This document shows positions 52,746-60,995 of a DNA stretch of 64,000 bases, piece after piece; position 1 is the first letter of the stretch; each line of letters opens with the position of its first letter. The notes beneath the pieces are model-generated. The model had not been told where the DNA came from and searched no databases. It saw only the letters and a list, made by a program, of their open reading frames with translations. A program made the position numbers and the translations under genes. Origin of the DNA: Marinibacterium anthonyi (GTDB lineage: Bacteria; Pseudomonadota; Alphaproteobacteria; Rhodobacterales; Rhodobacteraceae); contig CP031592.1 in the NCBI GenBank assembly GCA_003217735.2, forward strand, positions 39,855 through 103,854, written 5' to 3'.

Positions 52746-54529
52746 GCGCGCGCCTCGGGGGGCAGATAGAGGCGCTCCTCCACGGCGCGTAACCGCGCTT
52801 CGGCGACAACGGCATCGGAAAACGCGGGCAAGATCTGATGGACGATCCGGGCATGAACCTGCCCGAACTTGACCATCCAGTCGGGACCGGGAAGCCCCTG
52901 CCGCTGGTCTTCGACGAAGGACAGGAAGGCCATGATCGCGGGGAGCTTGCGGGCGGTGATGACGGCGTTGGGGCAATGGAGGCATCCCCAGAACGGCTGC
53001 TGGCATGGCGAGCCGGCCTCGGCGAAGGGGCTGCTATGGAACCCCGCGCAGGCGGCGAGCCAGAGATCCTGCTCCCCATCGAGAATGGAACCGACCGCAT
53101 CCGGCGGCATCAGCGGCCCGGCCTGTTCGGGCGCTTCGCGCAGCGTCTTCTCGGCTGCTGGCGCGAGGATGGTCGGCATCGCGGCGACGACAGCGTCGCG
53201 GAAGGCATCGGCGACGGTGGCCTCGTGCAGGGGCCGCAGCGATGGCAGATCGGCGTAGTGGCGCGCCGCGACCTCGGGCGTGTGGCCGACCGCGAAGCGG
53301 GCGATGTACCCCTCGGTTTTGGTGTACCACAGCGCCTTGTGGGTTTTGCGAAGCCGGGACAGCAGAAGATGGAGCGGCTTGCCCTCCTCATCGACAATCC
53401 GGTGCCGTGCCACCCAGGCGTCGAGGCGTTCGCGCGGATGACGGATGCCGGCATGGAGACCGCCGACGTTGTGGTAAACCCAGAGACAATCGGTGGGCAG
53501 ATGCTGACGGGCGACGGTCGTGATCTCGATCAGCCGGCGGAGAAGGCCACCCGGCGTGCCGAGGCCGCCGTCGCGCACGCGCATGCTCTTGTGCCCGGCG
53601 GCGCCGGCGCGTCGCTTCAGGTATCGAAGTTCAACGGTTCCGGCGGAGGGATTGGCCAGGCAATCGACCGTCAGCGCCTTCAGGCATTCCGGCTCGAGGC
53701 CGGTATCGAGAGCAAGCAGCACGAGCAATGGCGGCAGATCGGTGACGTGCAGATGATGTCGGCGATGCAGGTCGTCGATCAGCGTGCTGATCGGCAAACC
53801 GCGCCGCAAGCGCATGAAATAGAGACGGCGCAGCTCGACGCTCTCGGTCCGAACGGCTCCATGGCGCGCGATGAGAGCTTCGACATCGGCCCGCGCTCCG
53901 GCAATGACCGGATCGCCCTCATCGGTCCGATCCTCGGCGCCGATCCGGCGGAATATCGCTTCCACGTCCGTACGGGCCGCGTCGCGCAGCGCGCGGGCGA
54001 CGAAGGGACTGTAGGCATCACGCGGGGTCGAGCGTCCCGCCGAGGTCGCCATTGTATAGCGCAACCGCTCATGGAGGTCGGGCGTGATCCTGTCGGGCCG
54101 ATCCGCCTCTATCGCACGCAGCGTATTGACGATCTTGCTGACCGTCACATGCCGGTAGATCGCGCCCATTCCCCCGCGTTCGAGTGCCGATGCGAAACCG
54201 TCGACATGGGCTGCGCGCACGTCTTCGGGCCCGTCCACCTCCCCCGCCTCATCGGAAAGCCAGGTGAAGAAACGGCGATAGGAGTTTACATACTGTTTGA
54301 TGACGCTGGCCGCACCGATCCGGCCGCCGAGCGCGGCCGACCGGCGCAACGCGCTGGCAAAGGCGATAGCGAGCGGACGAGGATCGAGATCGGTCATGTC
54401 GACCAGGACGGTCCCGCCATGCCGCGCCTCGATGACGAACCTGAGGCCGAGCACCGGATCGGGATTGGCTCGCTCCGGCGTGACGGGTACGAAAGCGACG
54501 GGCCTGCCCTTGCGGGGACGCCCGCTCAT
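52742..54529 (-). CDS. Second tyrosine-recombinase-type protein of the trio
   Basis: 595 residues. An N-terminal SAM-like region (SYRRFFTWLSDEAGE) precedes a catalytic-type domain. At the position of the first catalytic Arg the motif reads TGLEPECLKAL, with Glu in place of Arg (about residue 280). The second box is LSRLRKTHKALWY (about 390) and the third is VGHTPEVAARHYADL, with His and Tyr in place (about 415-425). The C-terminal region has Cys and His (HCPNAV and ACAGFH). The missing Arg suggests a helper or a divergent enzyme. It overlaps both neighbours by four bases. Confidence 0.75.
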   Translation of the reverse strand: MSGRPRKGRPVAFVPVTPERANPDPVLGLRFVIEARHGGTVLVDMTDLDPRPLAIAFASALRRSAALGGRIGAASVIKQYVNSYRRFFTWLSDEAGEVDGPEDVRAAHVDGFASALERGGMGAIYRHVTVSKIVNTLRAIEADRPDRITPDLHERLRYTMATSAGRSTPRDAYSPFVARALRDAARTDVEAIFRRIGAEDRTDEGDPVIAGARADVEALIARHGAVRTESVELRRLYFMRLRRGLPISTLIDDLHRRHHLHVTDLPPLLVLLALDTGLEPECLKALTVDCLANPSAGTVELRYLKRRAGAAGHKSMRVRDGGLGTPGGLLRRLIEITTVARQHLPTDCLWVYHNVGGLHAGIRHPRERLDAWVARHRIVDEEGKPLHLLLSRLRKTHKALWYTKTEGYIARFAVGHTPEVAARHYADLPSLRPLHEATVADAFRDAVVAAMPTILAPAAEKTLREAPEQAGPLMPPDAVGSILDGEQDLWLAACAGFHSSPFAEAGSPCQQPFWGCLHCPNAVITARKLPAIMAFLSFVEDQRQGLPGPDWMVKFGQVHARIVHQILPAFSDAVVAEARLRAVEERLYLPPEARA

Positions 54530-55875
54530 GCGCCCTGCGGTCCCGGCAGCAGTGCCAGCAACTCCTCGACCGCCGAATCCACCGTATCGGCGCGGGTCGC
54601 AATATGGTCGAGATAGATATAGGTGGTGGCGAGACTCGCGTGGCCGAGCAGGCGTTGCACCTGCTGCAGCGGGTCGCCCAGGATCAGCCGGTAGCTCTCC
54701 ATCGGCCCCGCCGGCAATGCGGCTTCGCGCAGACGCTCCTGGATCAGCAAGGCGAGCATATGGACCGCGAAGGTGTGGCGCAGCTGGTGCGGGCTGATCG
54801 ACAACGAGAAACCATAGTCTCTACAGCGCTTGCAGGCGCGGGCGAAGATCACCTCCCAGGAATTGGGTCGAACGGGCTGTCCAACCTCGGTCAGCCATAG
54901 CGCCGCGGGCTCGCGCGGCGTTCCGTTCTCGCTGCACAGGATCAGACGGCATCGTTCTTCTGGCGTGCAGACATCGCGCATGCGGTCGAGACCGGCGTCG
55001 GTGATATGGATCGGCCGGTCAAAGCACGCCGCACCATCGCGCGCGACGAATTTGGCCGCGCCTGCCGCGCGCTCGACATCGATATAGGCCGCGATCTGAC
55101 GAAGCAGCCGGCGTGGGACCAGAACACTTCGTCCGCGATCGCCCTTGGTGAGCGGCGGCGGCAGGCGCAGCCAGAGCTGCCGGTTCTCATCGCCGTCCGG
55201 AACGATAACCGCGAGATCACCGGCGAGCAGACCTGAGGCCTCTTCCAGTCGCAAACCTGTCGTGACGAGCAGATCGGCGAAGAGTGCGTTGCGCAATCCG
55301 TTCCGATCACGTGCGCCGGGGCGTTCGCTGCCGTCAGGCGCGAGGCCGCGCAGACCGACCTCGCGGAAGATGCGGTAGTCGTCCATCGTGACGAACCGGA
55401 CATCCGACCGCTTCGCAACGCGTTCATAGGCGTCGTTGCGCGCGGCGATCATTCCGCGACGTCCACCCTGCGCCGGTCGCCACACGGCACGACGGTTGAA
55501 CGGTGCCTCGGCGATCAGCCCTTGCCGCTCGCCCCAGCGATAGAGGCGATCAAGGCTGGCGACGGCCCTGTTCCAGCTTGCCGCCGTGATCCGCTGACCA
55601 GCATCGCCGCGCCGGCGCGCACGATGATAAGCCTCAACATCGTCGCGGGTCGCAGCCCATACGGTCTTGCCGCAGGCATCGAGAAAGCGAAGCCAAACTG
55701 TCACATCATAGGCCTGGGCGCGAAGCGAATGCCGCGATCGAATCCCCGATAGCGGCAGGTCGAGAAAGAAGCGATCCAGATCGGGGTCGTAGAGCGCGTC
55801 ACCGCGCAGGATCAACGGCACATGCGCGTCGAGACCCCCGGCCACGCGACGCTCGCAAACAGAAATAATCGACAC
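54526..55875 (-). CDS. First tyrosine recombinase of the trio
   Basis: 449 residues. A core-binding domain (SLRAQAYDVTVWLRFLDACGK; about residues 50-150) precedes a complete catalytic domain: TTGLRLEEASGL (Arg, about 208), SPHQLRHTFAVHML (HxxR, about 362-366) and LGHASLATTYIYLDH (His and the nucleophile Tyr, about 415-420). This is the best-preserved recombinase of the three and the first gene of the run. Its stop overlaps the second gene start. Confidence 0.88.
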   Translation of the reverse strand: MSIISVCERRVAGGLDAHVPLILRGDALYDPDLDRFFLDLPLSGIRSRHSLRAQAYDVTVWLRFLDACGKTVWAATRDDVEAYHRARRRGDAGQRITAASWNRAVASLDRLYRWGERQGLIAEAPFNRRAVWRPAQGGRRGMIAARNDAYERVAKRSDVRFVTMDDYRIFREVGLRGLAPDGSERPGARDRNGLRNALFADLLVTTGLRLEEASGLLAGDLAVIVPDGDENRQLWLRLPPPLTKGDRGRSVLVPRRLLRQIAAYIDVERAAGAAKFVARDGAACFDRPIHITDAGLDRMRDVCTPEERCRLILCSENGTPREPAALWLTEVGQPVRPNSWEVIFARACKRCRDYGFSLSISPHQLRHTFAVHMLALLIQERLREAALPAGPMESYRLILGDPLQQVQRLLGHASLATTYIYLDHIATRADTVDSAVEELLALLPGPQGA

Positions 55876-55922
55876 CAGCGCAAAACCCTCCCCATGCCCC
55901 CACCCGGTGCACGCTTCGGCCC

Positions 55923-55986
55923 GGCAGTTCTCAGGCTGGCCGCCGCCAGCTCTTTGGTAAGCGCGGCGGCCAGCCTGAAAACTGCC
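55923..55986. repeat. Subterminal 24-bp inverted repeat
   Basis: GGCAGTTCTCAGGCTGGCC... (55923-55946) pairs with its near-perfect reverse complement (55963-55986) across a 16-bp spacer. It lies about 60 bp inside the right end of the element and upstream of the first recombinase gene. It could be a recombinase binding site or control transcription of the trio. Confidence 0.75.
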
Positions 55987-56035
55987 TACCGTCGACGCCT
56001 GTCACCCATCCTACGGCAGGGTGGCATGCGGTGCA

Positions 56036-56048
56036 GACTGTCAAGATA
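56036..56048 (-). repeat. Right terminal inverted repeat of the trio element
   Basis: GACTGTCAAGATA on the plus strand. Its reverse complement TATCTTGACAGTC matches the left end at 12 of 13 positions. The stop codon of the truncated resident ardC lies within it. Confidence 0.78.
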
Positions 56049-56769
56049 AGGCGACCAGCTCTTCCATCGCATAGGACGCGTCACCGAACCGGCCGGAGAG
56101 ATCGCGATCCAGGCGCCGGTCCACACCCGACCAGTGCACCAGCTCGTGGCAGAGAACCGCGTAGAAGGCCTCGGCTGGATCGCTCGTCTCGGTGCCGGTG
56201 AACCGGCGGCGGTCTGGCATGCGGACCAGGTCCGGGCCGGGCATGTAGCAGGCCACGTCACCGCCTTCCTCGATCCGGGCGCCAGTGGCCGCCGCGAAGA
56301 CCTCGGCCTGCGCGATCGGATAGAACAGCGGCGCCTCCGGAAGCGTCTCGGGCGCGGTCTCGAACCCATCGACCTGCGCGCCGTTGAACACCCGGCTGGC
56401 ACGGGCCAGCATCCGTTCGCCGGGCGCACTCTCGCCGGTCTCGGTGTCGGTCTCTTCGACCGCGAGGGTCTTGTAGAAGACGATCAGCGACGACCGCTCG
56501 CCCTTGCGAACCTGGCAGCCCCGGTCCTGCCACTGCTTGTAGGTCCCCCAGGTATTGGAGGAATATTCGGCCGCCCACGCCGAGACCCAGAGGCTCAGCA
56601 CGTTGACGCCGTTGTAGGGGTTGCCGGTGGCGATGTTCACCGGGCGGGCCAGGCTGCCGCCCCGGCTGCACGTCCAGGGCATCCGGGCCGCGCCCGCGGT
56701 TTCCATCGCGGTGACGATCTGGTCGGTGATTGCCTGGTGAATGTCGAAGCGGTTCTGCTGGCGGGCCAT
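56041..56769 (-). pseudogene. ardC: N-terminal part of the resident ardC, cut by the insertion
   Basis: 242 residues from ATG 56769, with AGGAAC upstream. It has the ArdC N-terminal domain (GGSLARPVNIATGNPYNGVNVLSLW, WGTYKQWQDRGCQVRKGERS) and the zincin HExxH as HELVHWSG (about residue 207). It ends ...ASYAMEELVA followed by two residues and a stop supplied by the inserted element. The 60 or so C-terminal residues expected of the family are at 49330-49540. The N-terminal part with the metal motif could still fold, but the protein is probably inactive or altered. Confidence 0.82.
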
Positions 56770-57361
56770 GATCTGTTCCTTTCGCCGTCTGCAAGACCGC
56801 ACCCGTTGCGGCCTGATGGCGACCGAAACGGCGGATGCAGGCGGCCCTTGCACCCCGAAGGGGCGGGCGAAGCGGAAAGACGGCTCTGCCGTTGCAAGGA
56901 CTGATCGCACACGCCAGGGACGCCCGGAAAGAAGGCCGCAGCGGGCGCGGGCCCGGACCTATGGGCGAAAGGCGTCCGGGCCCCCTGCCCCGCTGCCGCA
57001 AGACCACCAGCGCATCTGCGATGGATCCCCGAGCTGCGGCCCGACCGCTCCGAGGATCTGACGTCGCAGCCGCGCGCGACAGCCATCGACGCCCGCCCAG
57101 CCAGCCGGTCCCTGGGTTCTTTCAGTGACTGAGCCGGGCACCGAGGCCCCGCGCCCCCCGGCAGTCGGGAAACAGCAAGGACAGAGACCTCCGGCTGGCC
57201 CAGCCCCAGGCGGAAGTTGCTGACCGGTCACCGCCCTCGCACGAGAACGGGTATTCCGGCCCCGGCGCGACGCGCGGCTTAAGCTGGCCCTGCAAACCGC
57301 GACCACCGCAATATCGGCAACATCCTGCCAATCTCGATCCTGCGCCCTCCTCGGTCTTTCG
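56770..57361. other. No gene recognised
   Basis: 592 bp between the split ardC and the AraC regulator. Frames on both strands look like shadows with repetitive Arg/Pro/Gly translations. Promoters for the divergent ardC and araC-type genes should lie here, but no clear boxes were seen. Confidence 0.45.
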
Positions 57362-58495
57362 ATGCGCGCGCAAATGGGCTTCCGTCATCCACGGATCACA
57401 GCCTTCGCCACGGACATTGGTTACCCTCAGGGAAGGAACAGCGGCTTGGCGCTGGATTGGCAGGTGCCCCCATTCTGGGCGATGAACATTGCACGACACC
57501 TCGAAGACCGCACCGGGACCGCGGCCCGGGCGCTCACCGAGGTCGGCCTGCCTGCGGACCTGCTGCGCTCCCCTCCGGACCGGGTCCGCATCGGGGACGA
57601 GACCGCCCTGCTCAAGATCGCGGCGCGCGACACCGGGGACGAGATCATCGCCTGCGAGGCCGGTATCGGGTTTGATCCGCGAAGAACCTCGTTGCTCTCC
57701 TATCTGCTCCTGAATGCCAGGACCCTGGAGGAGGGAATTGTCCTGGCGCACCGCTACCTCAGGATCGAACGTCAGCGGGCCGTCTTTGCCAGCCGTCTGC
57801 ATGGCAACACCGCATTCCTGCATGTCGATGCCCGGGCCACGGAACTGCGTGATCATCCGCTCTATATCGAACACGCGCTCGGCGCGATCCTCGCCGTAAT
57901 ACGCCGCGCCGTTGGGACTGAACTGGCCCCCCGCGAGGTGCACCTGATGCACCGCCGGCCGAAAGACTTCGAGCGCAGGCTGGAAGACACCTTCGAAGGC
58001 GAGGTGCGCAGTGGCGCGTCCCTGCCGGGACTGGTCCTGGATCGTGCAACGCTGGATCTTCCGCTGGTGGATCCCGACACGGTGCTCCTGCCCCACCTCA
58101 CGACCCATGCCCGGATGCTGCTCGAGGCCCAGAGGGAGCGGCATGGCGACCTCGGGCATCGGGTGCGCGATGTGATCGCCACACATCTGTCTAAGGGCGC
58201 TCCGACCAAGGCCAGGGTGGCCAGGATCCTTGGCATGAGCCCCCGAACCCTGTCGCGCCGCCTGGGCGCCGAAGGCAGCAGCTACGAAGGCCTGCTTCTT
58301 GCGCTGCGCCGTGACCTCGCGGATCGCTACCTCGGGGACAGGACGCTCGGCCAGGCCCAGATCGCCCATCTCCTCGGCTATGCCGATCAGCCGAGCTTCA
58401 CCACGGCCTACAAGCGCTGGACCGGCACGACACCCGGCGCCGCCCGCAGACGCGGCGGCATTGGCAGAGACGCCAAAACCTCTGACCCGCCCTGA
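57362..58495 (+). CDS. AraC-family transcriptional regulator
   Basis: 377 residues from the first ATG. A later ATG at 57482 (MNIARHLEDRTG) would give 337 residues, closer to the family's usual length. The N-terminal domain is of the arabinose-binding-like type seen in OruR/ArgR-type AraC proteins (GLPADLLRSPPDRVRIGDE, LLLNARTLEEGIVLAHRYLRI). The C-terminal DNA-binding domain has two helix-turn-helix units (ARILGMSPRTLSRRLGAEG and IAHLLGYADQPSFTTAYKRWTGTTPGAAR). Targets are unknown. Confidence 0.87.
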   Translation: MRAQMGFRHPRITAFATDIGYPQGRNSGLALDWQVPPFWAMNIARHLEDRTGTAARALTEVGLPADLLRSPPDRVRIGDETALLKIAARDTGDEIIACEAGIGFDPRRTSLLSYLLLNARTLEEGIVLAHRYLRIERQRAVFASRLHGNTAFLHVDARATELRDHPLYIEHALGAILAVIRRAVGTELAPREVHLMHRRPKDFERRLEDTFEGEVRSGASLPGLVLDRATLDLPLVDPDTVLLPHLTTHARMLLEAQRERHGDLGHRVRDVIATHLSKGAPTKARVARILGMSPRTLSRRLGAEGSSYEGLLLALRRDLADRYLGDRTLGQAQIAHLLGYADQPSFTTAYKRWTGTTPGAARRRGGIGRDAKTSDPP

Positions 58496-58577
58496 CAAGC
58501 CTGTGCGGCTGACGTCCCGGATACCGGGCGGTATCCATGCGCGTTGTGTGCCTGGCAAACGGGGGGAGCTAAGCGTC

Positions 58578-58766
58578 ATGGGGGAAGACGACAGGAAATA
58601 TGCGTTTCCGGAGGCGTTCCTCGTCAGGCGCCACGTCAACGGCGACAAGGAGATCGTCGGTATCCGCTACCGGTGGAACACCGGCGAAACCCAGATCGCC
58701 TGGTGCGATGAGACGCAGCCCGATCCGGACGAGATCGAGGAAGACGCAATCCGACCACCGGGGTAA
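58578..58766 (+). CDS. Small hypothetical protein
   Basis: 62 residues (MGEDDRKYAFPEAFLVRRHV ... YRWNTGETQIAWCDE), with a GGGGGGAG site upstream. It is acidic, with an aromatic-rich core that could form a small beta fold. It lies 82 bases after the AraC-type gene on the same strand and is followed by a perfect 22-bp palindrome. Family not recognised. Confidence 0.5.
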   Translation: MGEDDRKYAFPEAFLVRRHVNGDKEIVGIRYRWNTGETQIAWCDETQPDPDEIEEDAIRPPG

Positions 58767-58781
58767 CAGCAAAGCGCAGTT

Positions 58782-58803
58782 GGCAACCGGGGCCCCGGTT
58801 GCC
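58782..58803. terminator. Perfect palindrome after the small gene
   Basis: GGCAACCGGGG followed at once by its exact reverse complement, 16 bases after the preceding stop. There is no U-run, so it may be a weak terminator or a binding site. Confidence 0.45.
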
Positions 58804-58953
58804 GGTCAGTTCCGATACCGCATCGCTGCGATGCAGCATCGACGCGATCTCCATTGCAAGAGATCAGCCCTCCTCGCCCCCAAGCCGGTCCCGTCAGCAT
58901 GGCGGCATCCACCTCCTCCCGGATGCGCCTTTGCTTTGCCCGCTCGCGAAACA

Positions 58954-58979
58954 GACCCGGCAACCTCCGTTGCCGGGTC
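58954..58979 (-). terminator. Hairpin after ssb
   Basis: GACCCGGCAAC, loop CTCC, GTTGCCGGGTC: an 11-bp perfect stem 12 bases beyond the ssb stop. On the minus strand it is followed by TGTTTC, a short U-containing tail. Confidence 0.6.
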
Positions 58980-58991
58980 CAGGACGCCCGC

Positions 58992-59387
58992 TCAGGGCGT
59001 CGGGTCCCCAGGCTCGACGAGCACTTCGGTCTCGTGCGGCGAGACCGGGTTCAGGAAATCGACGCCTTCCGCGATGATCTCGCATCCGAAACGCTCGACA
59101 TCAGCGGCGTCCGTCCAGCGGGTGTAATGGATGCGGCCGCGGACCAGGACCTTGGAACCAGTCCCGCAGCGATCCTGCACGACCCGGCCAAGGCCGTTGA
59201 AGCAGATGATCCGATGCCATTCGGTATCCTCGATCCGGCTGCCGTCCTCGGCGCGGACGACCTGGCCGTCGACGAGGCGCGGACGCGAGGTGGCCAGCGA
59301 GAACCGGGTGACCGAGGTGCCGCCCTGGGTGTTGCGGGTGTCCGGCGCGCGGCCGATGTTGCCGGCAAGGATGACGATATTCTGCAT
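58992..59387 (-). CDS. ssb: Single-stranded DNA-binding protein
   Basis: 131 residues starting MQNIVILAGNIGRAPDTRNTQGGTSVTRFSLATS, a classic SSB OB-fold start, then DTEWHRIICFNGLGRVVQD and GSKVLVRGRIHYTRWTD. The C-terminal tail is short and lacks the usual acidic DDDIPF end, ending in EPGDPTP. Plasmid-borne ssb genes often help establish transferred single-stranded DNA. It is the last gene of the conjugation module. Confidence 0.9.
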   Translation of the reverse strand: MQNIVILAGNIGRAPDTRNTQGGTSVTRFSLATSRPRLVDGQVVRAEDGSRIEDTEWHRIICFNGLGRVVQDRCGTGSKVLVRGRIHYTRWTDAADVERFGCEIIAEGVDFLNPVSPHETEVLVEPGDPTP

Positions 59388-59761
59388 GTGACTGTCTCCG
59401 ATCTGTCTTTCGAAGGGACCGTCCCTCCGATGAGACCCGGCAGAAGACTGTCGGGCGCGGCACGCACGCCGGGCGCAACGCCCGGCGGTCACCCCCAAGG
59501 ATCGGGGTGGAGCGGGAGGGGCGTGGAACACGCCCGACACGGCCCGGGCCAACGCGGGGTTGCGTGCACGAGACCGAACAGGATTAGGGGATCCGTCAGA
59601 CGGAGGGACAGGGCCAGTCGGGAGATCAGATCGGAGACAGGGTGCGGAGGGAGTGTCTGAAACGCTGTGTATCCGAGCCCCCCATGCGGAACGGAAGGCG
59701 GCAACCGGCGTGGCGCACCGCCCTTGAGACCGAGGAATAGACCGTCCCGGAGGAGGCGCCT
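59388..59761. other. No gene recognised
   Basis: 374 bp between ssb and the sulfotransferase. It holds a small perfect hairpin, CGCCGGGCG-CAA-CGCCCGGCG (59467-59487), but no convincing gene. It is a likely place for the junction between the conjugation module and the polysaccharide replicon. Confidence 0.5.
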
Positions 59762-60835
59762 TCAGTCGTCCTTGCCGGGCGCCAGTGCGTCCAGCCTGCC
59801 GCGCAGCTCGGCCACCTCGCCTTTCAGCGTCAGCACCTGGTCCTGCAGCGAAAACGCCATGCAGAACAGCATCTGCTGCAGCTCCCAGTCGGTCGCCTCG
59901 ACATTGGGCGGCGTGACCTTGTCGAAAGCCATGGGCTTCTGCCCCTGTGCGACCAGCAGCGCGTTGATCTTTTCCAGGTCCTCGGCGAACCGTGCCTGCA
60001 CGCCCTCGATATCGGCCTCTTTCGGCATCAGCTCCTGCGGTTTCGGCACGGGACGCAGGTGGCCGTGCAGGATCAGCAGCGGCCCGGCCAGCCGACGGAA
60101 GGCCGAGGACCAGGTCGGGAAGGGCCGCGAGCCGCTGAAGATCGCCCAGGCCGTCATCAGCCCCGGCGCGCGCGCCTCGTTGGCCCGTTCGCTTTTCAAA
60201 CCGTCGAGCCCCAGGATCCGCGTGCAGAAATGCTGCGCCACGTCGCCGATTTCCTCGAAATTGTAGATCTCGAGATTGGGGAAATGCACCGCCCAGTCCT
60301 GCGCATGGTCTGCATAGCTCAGCGCGCCGGCCGCGCCCTCCAGCCAGGTGGCGAAGGGGTTCAGCCCGCCGTTGTGGCGCTTGGAGCGGATTTCGAATTC
60401 CATGAAGGCGCTGACCGCGCGCTTGTCGTGGCGGCGCACGTAAAGCACCGGGCGCACCCGCACGCCACTGGCCGCCAGCCGCTTGAGCACCCGCAGCACG
60501 CGCCACTTCTGCACCAGGAAGGCCTCGTTGCTCCAGACCGCCTGGCGCACGCCCGTCTCGGCCAGCCGCTGCAACTCGTCCCGGACCACCCGTTCGATCT
60601 GGGCGTCGATGTATTCGTCCGGCCCCGAGGAAAAGAACAGCTGCGGGCGGTCGCGTTCGCACCAGCCATGGCGCGTGGCGCCCGGGACCTCTTCCAGCGC
60701 CAGCCCCATGTAGGACAGCCCCGCCGCCTCCAGCGCCTCGGCATTGCGCAACAGGGTGAACTGCAGCGAGGTCGAGCCGGCCTTGCCGGCCCCGATATGG
60801 ACGATGAGTTCCGGAAGCTCTGCCTGGTCTGCCAT
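59762..60835 (-). CDS. Sulfotransferase-like protein
   Basis: 357 residues. The PAPS 5' loop is LIVHIGAGKAGSTSLQFTLL (about residues 10-29), and the second motif is PVLYVRRHDKRAVSAFMEF. A C-terminal coiled coil ends the protein (LQDQVLTLKGEVAELRGRLDAL), as in the gene at 19051-20127. It lies outside the conjugation module, next to parB, and belongs in style with the polysaccharide genes of region 1. Confidence 0.75.
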   Translation of the reverse strand: MADQAELPELIVHIGAGKAGSTSLQFTLLRNAEALEAAGLSYMGLALEEVPGATRHGWCERDRPQLFFSSGPDEYIDAQIERVVRDELQRLAETGVRQAVWSNEAFLVQKWRVLRVLKRLAASGVRVRPVLYVRRHDKRAVSAFMEFEIRSKRHNGGLNPFATWLEGAAGALSYADHAQDWAVHFPNLEIYNFEEIGDVAQHFCTRILGLDGLKSERANEARAPGLMTAWAIFSGSRPFPTWSSAFRRLAGPLLILHGHLRPVPKPQELMPKEADIEGVQARFAEDLEKINALLVAQGQKPMAFDKVTPPNVEATDWELQQMLFCMAFSLQDQVLTLKGEVAELRGRLDALAPGKDD

Positions 60836-60949
60836 ATGGGTCTTTCCCGTCGGTCGTTCCGCCCGGGTCGCCCCGGGCCGGTGGTCGCATTCCGGCCCCT
60901 AGTGCCATTCGGCCAGCCGGGATGGCAAGGGCAGGGGGTGGGCCCTGCA

Positions 60950-60969
60950 ATGTTTCGCGCGCGAAACAT
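60950..60969. promoter_or_regulatory. parS: parS-like centromere palindrome
   Basis: ATGTTTCGCGCGCGAAACAT is a perfect 20-bp palindrome 26 bases beyond the parB stop. Its TGTTTC/GAAACA arms match the arms of the widespread parS consensus, with a six-base centre (GCGCGC) in place of four. It is the probable ParB binding site for plasmid partition. Confidence 0.72.
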
Positions 60970-60995
60970 CTGCGCCGGGCGGGACAAACCCCGCA

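Larger units (their letters stand above)
49519..56049. mobile_element. 6.5 kb element with three tyrosine-recombinase-type genes and an ardC cargo
   Basis: Inverted repeats bound it: TATCCTGACAGTC (49520-49532) and GACTGTCAAGATA (56036-56048), 12 of 13 identical in inverted comparison. The hexamers outside them, CGCCAC (left) and GGCGAC (right), both correspond to Val-Ala codons of the target and differ at two bases. It splits a resident ardC after the conserved EELVA codons. It carries int1, int2, int3 and ardC in one minus-strand run. Layout resembles Tn554-type or recombinase-in-trio elements, but the gene lengths match neither exactly. Confidence 0.82.

Noticed and set aside
49575..56769. 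Explaining the two ardC copies as a simple tandem duplication
   Set aside because: The second copy ends exactly at an inverted repeat, and its missing end lies beyond the opposite repeat, which fits insertion rather than duplication.
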